Below are positions 12,763-23,470 of a stretch of 64,000 bases of DNA, in pieces (positions within the stretch are counted from its first letter, which is position 1; every line of letters begins with the position of its first letter). The stretch comes from Tachypleus tridentatus. Taxonomy: Eukaryota > Arthropoda > Merostomata > Xiphosura > Limulidae. The stretch covers positions 75,569,558 through 75,633,557 of the forward strand of contig NC_134825.1 in assembly GCF_004210375.1 (NCBI RefSeq), written 5' to 3'. A program made the position numbers and the translations under genes. Under the pieces are notes generated by a model. That model was given only the letters and a program-made list of their open reading frames with translations. It was not told where the DNA came from and ran no database searches.

Positions 12763-12800
12763 TTCCAAGATGTTGAGGTGGTTGTCCTCGTAGGTGGACA
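12763..12800 (-). CDS. Most upstream recognised coding exon (VHLRGQPPQHLG)
   Basis: The donor GGAA|GTAAGT is strong. In the frame that continues into RDDYIGQ, the exon reads VHLRGQPPQHLG plus a split Arg codon. The same frame has a TAA about 22 bases upstream of 12800, so a coding exon must begin after it; the only AG available ends at 12801 (…aatggcaaag). Alternatively the exon starts at the AG near 12820 and is partly 5' untranslated. An ATG with good context (ACAATGG) in that extension is out of frame with the protein. No in-frame start was found between here and 14.4 kb, so the true first coding exon lies further upstream or was missed. Confidence 0.5.
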
Positions 12801-14100
12801 CTTTGCCATTGTTAAGGAACTTAAAAGAAACTGCTATTATTAGGTAATTCATAAATTTATATATATATTACTACATAAACATAGTAATGAGTTATTTACA
12901 TACAATTTCTCAGTAAACTTCATTCGTTCAGGTTTTCTTATGAAGAATGAACAAATGTACCATTACCCAGTAACAAGAAAAGTTAATTATCAATTTAAAT
13001 TATTTCATGGACTTGGTTTCATTCAGAGTCAAAGCTCTGAGTTACTTACACTGCTCACTGCAGGAAAGTAATTACTGAAGTTTTCACTCATGAAAAAGGG
13101 CCATTCAACAATAACACATGGTAAATATACATTTTTATTATTTAAGTTACATCACATTTTGAAATGTGAATAATAGTGTAATTAATTCCTAATAATTTAC
13201 TGTAGAATATCCTGGTTGTAATATAAAATTTAACAACAACATTATTTATGTCTGTACTACCATCATTTCAAAAGTGAATGTTGAGGTTTGCCTGCATGCA
13301 CAGCTTTTAAAACAGAAGATACGATACACTAATGCTCAGACAGATACCATAATTCATAATATTTTTTTTCTAGAAATATATAGCTTAAAATGTTTTGCAA
13401 TCCAAGAATATTAAACATATATCAATAATTTATGTTTCATTAATAATAAATATGAACTTCAATAACCAGCTGTAAACATCTCCAAGAAGAAATCTGTTAC
13501 TTTGTGTTTGATGGCAGAGATTTTACAACATAAATTTTGATAATGCCAATTAACAAGCCTAAATTATTCCTTCACATCAAAAATACTGTGAATTAAGTAC
13601 ATTTCGATAGATGTGTATTGGAGGATCACGGTAATATCACAGCCACATTTTTTATTTAAAATAGAGATTTATCTTGAAATTTATACGTTTTTTAAGTTTC
13701 TCTGGTAAACTTATCCACAACAGCTGAAACAATAATCACAATGTAACCTGTAAAATGGTTTTTTGTTGTTTTTTTACAATCTTTTAATCATGGTGACAAT
13801 ACCAATAACAAAATTCTGTTATCTGAAAAATATTTAGTAGAATCACTAACATTCTGTACAATAATTGTAAGTCAGTGTGTATCCAAGCCTGGTACCTAAC
13901 CTGTACAAAAATTAAGCCTATGTTCAGACTGGGTTCAATAGCTATAATTTTCTTCTCCAAATAATAACAAAGAATTCAATGTCCATTCTGCTGAAACAAA
14001 TCTAGCAAGAGAAAGTTTACACAAGCTACCAATGAATACACAAAATTCTGTATTAGTTGACATATTTCTCACAGACACACAAATGCTTTTAAAAGAATAA
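12801..14100. other. Upstream intron or 5' region of the minus-strand gene
   Basis: AT-rich sequence. The only notable item is an acceptor-like tcctgcag followed after 8 bases by a GTAAGT donor on the minus strand (13050-13057), listed as a finding. The 95-codon minus-strand ORF ending near 13935 overlaps the CpG patch and has no recognisable domain. Confidence 0.35.
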
Positions 14101-14119
14101 TCGAAAATCACAAAGGTCA

Positions 14120-14360
14120 ACAACTGAAGTGACAGCCGGGAATTCCCTCCTTCTAGCTTGGGGAATGTTGAACGCGTACGTGCAATACATTGCGCAGCGC
14201 ATGGAGTTCTTACACCAGACACAACCTTAAACTAAGTACGTTGACTGCAGACTGGCTGTCTGTGCTCTATCGAGTTTCTGTCAATCTACCCGGAACGTAA
14301 GGAACATCAATCGACAGTTTCTTTCCCGCTTCGTCTGAACTTCGATCGATTACACAAACC
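14120..14360. promoter_or_regulatory. CpG-bearing patch, possible promoter or 5' exon region
   Basis: Within very AT-rich surroundings this stretch has many CpG dinucleotides (gaacgcgtacgtg, gcgcagcgcatgg, cccggaacg, cttcgatcgatt). Its position upstream of the minus-strand exons would suit a promoter for that gene or for an upstream non-coding transcript. No TATA box or start site was identified, so this is inference from composition. Confidence 0.3.
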
Positions 14361-17087
14361 TATGTAGAAATGACTAAAATACTTCATCCATGTTTTAAAC
14401 ATTTACCGACCATCAAAACAATTTTTATTATTATTAATAATAACACAATATATAAATATAATTAACAAAATCAGTTATGATTTATTTACATTACTATTTT
14501 CATTTTGTAACCATGACATGAGAAGGGCTGACGCTACCTATCTCACCCTTTCGTTTTTTGGCTTCCCATTTATTTACATTAAATTTTTCCAAATAAATAT
14601 AAGGTTTGGAAAGATATCCTGATACCGGTTTCTTTTTTTCTTTTTTTTTAATATTCAGGAAAATCTGATGCTGATATTTTACTTAAATGTGTATAGTATG
14701 CTTCTTATACCAAGCCGGTTGACGGGTTTCACATTCCCACCTCAATAAAACTTGCGTCTCTCTTATTCTAACAAGTTCGCAACCCCAACTTTCTCTTTAC
14801 AAAATGAAGTGCTGAATTTACGGGTATGTGTACAATAAGAAGGCAACCCAAATAATACTGTTTCTACCTTCATGGAAGGCTTGTTTTAACATTGGTGAAA
14901 GTGGAGCAGTATGCGCCAGTATGCATACCAGCAAGAAAAAGAAATGACTCACTATGATATATCGAAAAATAAATAAATAATAATTAACTCAGACTGTTAC
15001 AAGACACCTTACTCGCACTTTATATCGCAAAGATACGTTGACTTTAGTCAATAGTGAATGTGTTTGATCTCGAATCACTTGTCCTTATTTTTCTCGAACC
15101 ACCAAATAAAAAAAAAAAAAAAAATCTCCCTCCACACGCACAATACGAACTTACCGGCACTTTATAAACCACTTCTAACACTGCTAGAGGCTAAAAAGTG
15201 GAATGAAGAGGAAGTGCCTCCTTCCCCCTACAGACGCCCATGCCAACACATTATTTCTAGACTTTCTATTGTCTAAAAAATGGAGACAGCGAATAGTACA
15301 CCTCGAGGTAGTTTCATTTTTGTCATTTGTTGGGTCATACAGTGTCTAATGCTTTCTCAAGATTGAGAAAACAACCGACAATGCATTCGTTCCGGTTAAA
15401 ACTGTCTACTGCTGTTTCTGTAAATTTTAACAGACGGTCTGTTACTTTTTTCTCCTGAATCTGTTTTGTATTTCAGGTAATTCTGATGTCAGTTCGAGAT
15501 AAATGAACGTTCTTGAACTGATTATTTTCTTCTAGTAGTTTGTCATTACAGTAATTCAGACTGACTGGTTTGTAACTCTCTGATTTACTTTCTGGCTACC
15601 CTTTACGACACATTAAAATGCCCGCTAGTTCCAAGGTTCCAGGTTAAAGGTAAGGCAACTAGCCCACAGCAACCACAGCCAACTTATGGGCTACTCTCAT
15701 GACACATAATAGGAAGATCTGATCGTAAATTTTCGAGACATCCAATCAGCTCTAAACTTCGAAGCACGTTGTTGTTTTTTACGGCAACAGAATGCAATAA
15801 AAAAACCCTTCAAATTCCCAGATAGGATACACACAAACATACTAGTCAACCACGTTCGGCCCGCTACGAAAATTAAATGCATATGTAAAGCGAGTTCCGT
15901 CACAAACTAACTTTATGATGTTAAGGTAAGCTAAGTTAAACACCTGTTCGCCATATTAAAACTACGCGTTTTTTAAGCTTATCGTGATGGAAAGCTGAAA
16001 TAAAAACTTCATAATCGTTTATGTATATCGCAGTATAAACGTTCCAATGTATTGGTCTGGGACTTAAAATTGCAATTTTTTCTTTTTTTATATTGAAATT
16101 TGACGCTCAATTAGTATAAATATTGTTTATTAATCTGTGTAAGACAGCGAGTGCCCTTATTCAGATTTAGTCATCTTTCAGCGCGCGCGGTAAATTCGTA
16201 ACAGCGTGATTATTATTACATTTTTTAAAACTATTATATTAATAATTAACAAATTTAATCTGACTTTAGAATCTATTAAACAAACTACTAATTTAACTGA
16301 CAAACCTTCCCTCAAAATGCTCTTCACAAAAGGAAGAATTTATCATTTTTCATTTATATAGGCTACTATCAGAATCAGTGAGGTTCTCAATCTACAGCAC
16401 ATAGAAATATCCAAAGATAGGTTTCGTAATTATGGAAAAAAAGCAGAAGCGTAGTGTATAGATCTCATTGTGATAAGTAGGAAAAGTGAGAGAGGGTAAA
16501 AACCACAAAAAGCAGGTTGTGCGCGAACACCAAAGTCCATTACTTTATATGAATTTGAATACTTATTTGCAATCGGAGTCAAGATAGTACAACCTTACGG
16601 TTTGGTTTTGTCTGGTTTGAAGATCCAACAGACTACCTCCAGACGTGTGTGTGTAAACAAATATTCTTCATAAAAGCAAGGGATAGATATCACGGTATAA
16701 ATACATCGTGAAAGATAATTTGACTTAGCGTGTTTGAATCTTGGGAATTATTTTGATACTTTAATAATAAGTGATGTCGGTAACAGTTATTTTTTTTTTA
16801 TCTTTTCGATATCGTTTTACTAATTTAAAACATTATTTCGACGAACAAGCCACATACACCATATTTTCTAAAGTGTAAAAAGTTAATTAGTGATATTTTA
16901 TATATAGAAAGATGTAATATTTCTTAATTTTGTTATATTCTTATGTAATTCACTGCACAGACTGATTCTATTCTTATAAATTAAATTGGAGCATAACTGT
17001 GCTACACTTATTAAAGGTACACATATACTCATAAGATTCTAATTACGAAACTTCTTAACGGCAGAAACTAGTCAAACAAATACCTTT
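14361..17087. other. Intergenic or intronic sequence, no gene recognised
   Basis: AT-rich sequence with a T-rich run near 14630-14650 and an A-run at 15110-15125. A minus-strand donor-like site (CCG|GTAAGTTCG) occurs at about 15151, but the sequence above it is not convincingly coding. A short fragment resembling the body of a family-A SINE lies near 15655-15705. Confidence 0.35.
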
Positions 17088-17274
17088 CAAATATATATGT
17101 AAAAACAGCTGGTATGGGTTGAGAAATTTTTTTATGTAGAGGAGTGAACAACGTTTCGACCTTCTTCGGTCATCGTCAGGTTCACAAAGAAAGAAAAGAG
17201 ATAACTGACCGATAGCTGACCACATGTTTGAAGGGGGTTCTCAACCCATACTAGCCGTTTTCACATATATATTT
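17088..17274. mobile_element. MITE with ~37-bp terminal inverted repeats
   Basis: The left arm (17088-17125) contains gctggtatgggttgagaa. The right arm (17238-17274) contains ttctcaacccatactagc and then ttttcacatatatattt. The arms pair with only a few mismatches. The core includes caacgtttcgaccttcttcg followed by gtcatcgtcagg. There is no ORF. Inverted-repeat elements with this core seem to be a dispersed family; the 43.7-kb hairpin carries a related terminus (agctggtatgg). Confidence 0.65.
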
Positions 17275-19565
17275 TTCTTTACAAGTGGGTTTTCTCGTCA
17301 TCACGGATCACGAATCCCTTTCAGTAACGTGTAATAACGAACTAAAGCAGCTTAGCCATAAACCACTTCATATGCTCTGAAGATAACTTTGACACGATTA
17401 TTTTCTTCAAATATTTTATAATACTTCCTTCCATTAATATTCAGACGTACACTGCATTTCTACGCATACAATTAGTAATACAAAAACTAAACGTATATCA
17501 AGATAAAAAGATATTCCAAGAGTACACACAAACTTAACCGTTGTTTATGTAGTGAGCGCTGATGGAACTGTTACCATTTAAACCAGAAGTAACTAATCTA
17601 CCAAGCGCTCTTACACTTCTCGCACTCAATAAGCTCCCTCAATTCTACAGTATATAAAGCTCAATAATCACAGTAAATCAATAACCACGCCCCTCCATCT
17701 CTGATGCCGAGGTATGAATAATTTCCTCAGAGTAATTGGTACTTCAACGTTTATGTTTAGGGTTAGCAGGCGTCTCAGTAAACCTGTGATCATCCTAGTT
17801 TTTAAGTTTCATTTCTTTTTCCGTCCTTATAGAAAAACAATAAAAGTATTAAAATGTCCCAGTTTCTCTATACCATAGTGCGAGTTTGATATGTACGGTT
17901 TGTCATACACATAGCTCCTTTAGGTTTTAACGAGAGAATTATTTGACAAAGACAGATCATAAGATGCAGTGTCACGTTCCTCTATTGTACGTTTTCTTTA
18001 CCCAATCTGTCATGGATCACCTGCACAAATCGAGATTTGAAGAAGCGCAAAAGAAAAAAAACACGAAGCGGCAGCATTTTTCTTGTGAATAGATTCAAGA
18101 CAACTTACACGAGTTTTTATTGTATTTATTATTATTTCTAACGATATTGGCTTTTAATAAATCTTGTTTGTCTGTAGTTTAAAATGTTACGCAATAACCA
18201 TCAGATTATTTAACCAATGATAAAATGCATGTTATCATTTGAGCTGTGTCAGAGCTGTTAGAATCACTCCACGCTAGAAATCTGGTAACCCTATAGTCAT
18301 ATTGTGAAGCTGTTAAGTAATTTATTTTTGATTAGTAAAATGGCACATGCCTTTGTTAGTCTGTTATATGGACTGTCAAAATATTATGTTCCTGCAAATC
18401 ATTCATCCGACTTTTAAGTCACGGTTACATACAGTACCCTGACACATACAACATATACTTAACTATAAAAGTTACTTGTACAAATCATAATAATAGTTAT
18501 TAATCACATGTTAACATATAACTAGAAAATAACGTAATGAAAGTGATATTAATGCTAAGTTGCTTACTTAATCTAACTCATGTACCACAACAGTCGTGGT
18601 TCGTGAAAAATTTATACAAATAGCACCTCGATCACCACTATTGTTTATCGTATCCCAGCCAATCCGAGTAAAACTTTAAGGCTAGTATACTGCACGTAAA
18701 AAGTGATTAGAGGCCAGTTCTACTGCAGATTGCTGTACGTGACACATATTTTATAAAATAAAAAAATGTTTAAACCAGATTCTGAAAAAAGTAGTTTGTT
18801 TATATTTGTTTTTATAACTTCATTTTGCCAAATTTCCATTATGACAAAGATACGAAAAACAATAACAGTGCAAGCTATGTGAGACAGTATAATTTTATCA
18901 CATCATTCAATGTCACGTTGATGTAGGTAGGCTAAACTCAAGATATGGCCGAAAAACATCTAACTTGGCTAATTTAACGTAGCATAACTAGCGATATCAT
19001 TGGCTTAGTTATATAATCTACACAGTATATTGCAGCCTCCAACTGTCCCTCTAAAATGCACCTTCTCCACCATAACATAGTAACGGGACTTAATAATTTT
19101 TCAAAATACTTTAATTTGTTGGGTAAGAGGCTGAAAAAGCGTCCAAAAACGTTTATGGTACACTTTTTCTGCCTCTTACAATGAAAATAAACTTGTTACC
19201 AAAAATCTTATTTACTTCACAAATGTGTTCATCAACAAGCTGTAAAACATTTAAAACACTAAAATAAAACATCGAACTAATGAATTAATGTTTGTTTGTT
19301 TTTGCATAAGAGTTCCTCATAGCCAACACCAGAATGATAGTCGAATAATCAGTGAACCGACGTTTACAAAAAAGCGGATAGAGTATTAGCTCATAACTTA
19401 GTTACGTCATCATCTTAACCTATACAAGTTTCGATACAAACTATAATTGAACACCAGTCTCGAACTGATACGCTTATGTGAAAGGTATATTACAGTTCCT
19501 TATCAACGATTCAAGAATTTTCGAGACCCACCGTAAACAGTAATATCGAGAAGTTTAATTCAATC
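17275..19565. other. Intergenic sequence, no gene recognised
   Basis: AT-rich sequence without a convincing ORF, splice chain or RNA gene. Bases 18620-18665 resemble 30462-30500 (both read like cctygaycaccacta, then cttatccca), so this is probably a fragment of an unnamed dispersed repeat. Confidence 0.35.
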
Positions 19566-19965
19566 GGATTTCCATCACTCATCGAAGAGCTAAATTTATC
19601 TTTCAGTGCCAGTAACTCTTCAAGAGGTTATGTTCATTGCTCTATGACGGTCACAACCCGAAAAGATTTTATTATCCTTCTGTGCCAATCATTCTCCAAA
19701 GAGCTGTATTCCACATTTCGTCACAGTATTCCTCGAAAGGCAATATATATGATACATCGTTTTATGACAGCCACTAATCAAAGAGTTGTATTCTTCAAAC
19801 TGTGATGGCATTCCTCAAAAACCTACTTTCATTGCTCTATGTTATAATCACCCTTCCATTCCGGCACAAAATCTGTATTCATGATATAATTGTGATAGTC
19901 ACTCCTACACAAACTTTGTTCATCATTCTATCAAAGATCGAAATATCATATTGCCCCATTCTTAC
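19566..19965. repeat. Degenerate tandem repeat, period about 40 bp
   Basis: About nine diverged units share the pattern cattcctcaaagagctgtat, then tcatcgctctatgacagtca. Clear units begin near 19690, 19733, 19777, 19815 and 19855. The divergence suggests an old array. Confidence 0.6.
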
Positions 19966-22250
19966 GGTATATTAACTTTGCGTGAGGAATTCCATCTTTT
20001 TACTTGGTTTTCCCGATAGGGAATGCATGAGCCATCCATATTCCTTTAGATATGACCAACTAAAGTGAACATGTTAAATAAAAAAGCAATTCATGAGGAA
20101 ATACAACTTTACATGAAGGAAGATAATTTTCCTGGTAACTATCCCTCGAACAAATATAATTATATTCCATTACTTCCACTCCTGTTTATGACAGTAGGTT
20201 CTCAAAGAGATGGGTCTACAGTATTTTACGCAAAATTTATTCGTTGTGATCTAAGTACATGTTTTTATACAATCACAAGTACGGGTTTTACAAGACATTT
20301 AAAAAACCAAGAAATCACTTCGACGTAGTATCTATTTTTTTCACATTTTAACTATTAACTTACTGTCATAATTTTGTCACTTATGTACTAAATAATATAT
20401 ACCTCATTCATCTAAAATTGGTTTTAGAGTTTCTCTTCGATGGTGTTTGAAATTCAATTTCAACTGCATACTTCTAGGCCATTACATTAAAACAAGTGTT
20501 AAACTACTCTTGTATTATTTCCACTATACAGTACCAATAACCCTTAGGTACGGGTAAGAAAGCTACTTAACACAATCGAATACTTAACAATTCCGCAATC
20601 AAGTGTAACAAAGGAATCTTTATCTAAATAACTTATACCCGAATTTTTATTGCACAATGAAAAACTGTGACATCACTTCCGGTGAGTATTCAACTCTACT
20701 GATGTTTTTGTGATATTGTCCCAATCTTCATCCGAGACAACTGACAATATCAACTTCCCATTCTGAATTTCACATCGTAAAAATATAAGTTACTGCTTCA
20801 AATAATTAAGAGAATGAACTTAAGAACAGTCGTTATTAACTACTCAAATTACTAGGACTCAGTAAAGATATTCCACCATTAGTACGCTTTTCAATCGATT
20901 GTTCCATTATTTAATGATTTTATATTTCTAGTAAAGCTCCACAGTGGCTCAGCGAATTGTCTGAAAATTCACAAAGCTAAAACTCAAACTTCGATAGTTT
21001 TCAGCTCTTAACACAACTAAAATATAAACTTTAAAACACAGTATTCAAACGTCGAGATACTGATGATGTTGTAAAAAAAAAGAATTGAAAGTACTTTGAA
21101 AATTCTTCCAATAAATAATTTCAAAACAAAAATAAAAAATGTGAAATTATAACACTGAAACTACCGAATGTTTAAGTGTAATTTCAACTTGAGTGGTAAG
21201 TGTAGCAGGTAATGTTATAAACGTTGTGATCGTTGCTCAACTGTCTTTGATAATGCATTTCATCATATCAGTTTTCTTTGTTTTCCACAAGCTCTACCAT
21301 GAGCGCGTGCACGTACATATGCGTAACTGTGAATATGACGTGTAGTAAATATTTACTCTTGAAACAAACTGGTTTCAGGGATCACATGGAATTACATTTA
21401 GTACAGTACAAGATATGTAACGCTATATCACTTGAAAAAGACCGATGAAACTCATGCACGAACTTTAACACGTGTGACAAAGTAACTAACGTACTTGGAA
21501 AACACCTGTTAAAGTCTCTACTCTTTAATAGAATTTTGTTGGAAACATGAATTATAAAAATTTATTTAATACAATTAGTTGAGAACAAGACTAGTGACGT
21601 CAAAAAAAAATCAACAGGCTTCATAAAAACGCTAAAAACCGGCATACCTACCAATTAAGACAGAGAAGAAAGAATGTCACGTGACTAAAGAAACTCAGTT
21701 GTCACACGGACTACTGTCGCTACTTGAAAACAGGCCATATCTATTAGCATGTGAAAGACGAACAAATAATGATTTTTCTTAAAATCAATTCCATAAGCTT
21801 TGACAAAGATGGAAAATTTAAGTTTTAAACTTGTGTAAATTTTAGCTTCTAGGATCGAATCTGGTATTTCTCGTTCGCCAAGTGAATGCTGTTCAAACTG
21901 AAATAACACGTTAACCTCTTAAAGTGTACTTACTAGTTTTGAAACACCTCAAAGTACCTGGCTACCACATTTTCCTTTTCTTAGCAGCCACACAAGTCCT
22001 AATCTAATATCAAGATCACTGAACTACCACCAGCTTGTCGGCGTTTTTTTTTCTTGTGATATATCCATTTATGTTTCTTCGAAGATGGAATTTGATATCT
22101 CTCGTAGGCAATGTTAGTACTCTACCAGGTAAGCTAAAAGGTTAGCCCTTCAAGTTATGCAAGTGAGTCACTTCAAAACACACCACCAACAGCAACAAAA
22201 TAAAAACTCAACTACTTGGCTGCAACAGCTCAAAGGTGCGCAGATAGCCG
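19966..22250. other. Intergenic sequence with weak tRNA-SINE-like fragments
   Basis: The 87-codon plus-strand ORF at 20065-20328 has no recognised motif. On the minus strand, 21840-21925 (with gattcgatcct, B-box-like) and 22050-22165 (with tagcttacctggtagag, A-box-like) look like diverged tRNA-derived fragments. Nothing else was recognised. Confidence 0.3.
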
Positions 22251-22261
22251 TCGAGGAGCTT

Positions 22262-22972
22262 AAAGCTAAATTTCGAACATCATAAAAATATATAAAACAT
22301 ACATTAGACCCGTCACTGACTATGCAGCCCCTGCATGGATAAACGTAAGCAAAAAACTACTACAAACAATACAAAATTCGCAATTTACAACAGATTATAA
22401 AGTACCCAGAACATCATCTGAATTAATGCATAAATACGCACACATGGAAACAATAGCAGACAGACTCCTACATAGTACAATACACTATTTTGACAAAAAT
22501 TGGAGGAAAAATGAACTAGTACGCGAACTTGACAGGTAGTGTTTACATGATGAGGATAGATCTAAGCACCTTTCCCCAAAGAATATATATTTTCTAAATA
22601 AATAAATAATAGGCCACCTATTACTAGACTCCACATTAGATTAGGTTTTAATTACTAAACACTGAAAGTGTTTTTTGTGTAAACGTTTTATAGTTAATAC
22701 TTAACTAAAGAAAGTGCAAATAATCTATGGAATTATAAGAGAAATGATTTATTTGCACCAAGTGTATGTGTATATTGTGCATGGACATTGCCCTAAAAGG
22801 GGCCCGAGTAAGTGCGGGTTACTCTGGCCCTCGTGTACTATATATAAATACACTTGACAGATGCTGAAACAAATACAAAGGAAGGAGGAAGAGGTTAACG
22901 AAACCTGATCCTCCTGGGTATATAAACATCTTTACCCAAATACCTATACACGAGAGACAGAGCTAAATATTG
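22262..22972 (+). mobile_element. 3' end of a non-LTR retrotransposon (LINE), copy 1
   Basis: The first ~280 bp translate to a degenerate reverse-transcriptase C-terminal region (YKTYIRPVTDYAAPAWINVS, then LLQTIQNSQFTTDYKVPRTS, and later DRLLHSTIHYFDKNWRKNEL). This resembles the end of Jockey/I-type ORF2 proteins, which carry YKT-x-IRPV-x-Y-x-xPxW. A 3' UTR of ~400 bp follows, with gcaccaagtgtatgtg and aaggaaggaggaagagg. It abuts copy 2 and is truncated at the 5' end. Confidence 0.7.
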
Positions 22973-23470
22973 AGACAGACTCCTACATAGTACAATAAAT
23001 TATTTTGACAAAAATTGGAGAAAAAATAAACTAGTACGCGAACTGGACAGGTACTGTATACATTATGAGGATAGTCCTAAACACTTTTCCCCAATGAATA
23101 TATATTTTCAAAATAAAAGAAAAAGGCCACCTATAAACTAGACTCCACATTAGTTTAGCGGTTAGCTAATAAACATTGAAAGTTTTTTTTTATGTAAATG
23201 CTTTATAGTTAATACCTATCTAATGAAAGTGCAAATAATTATGGAACTATAACGAGAAATGATTTATTTGCACCAAGTGTATGGACATTGCCCTGAAAGG
23301 GGCCTGGGTAAGTACGTGTTACTCTGGCCTTCGTGTACGATATACAAATACACTTGACAGATGCTGAAACAAATACAAAGGAAGGAGGAAGAGGTTAATG
23401 AAACCTGACCCACCTGAGTGTATACACATCAATACCCAAATAACTATGAGAGAGAGGTAAATTTCGAAAA
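22973..23470 (+). mobile_element. LINE 3' end, copy 2 (head to tail with copy 1)
   Basis: It begins with gacagactcctacatagtac, also present inside copy 1 at about 22456, and runs through the same ORF2 tail and 3' UTR with scattered substitutions and a ~12-bp deletion near 23280. The same strand and immediate adjacency make a tandem pair of 5'-truncated ends. Confidence 0.75.
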
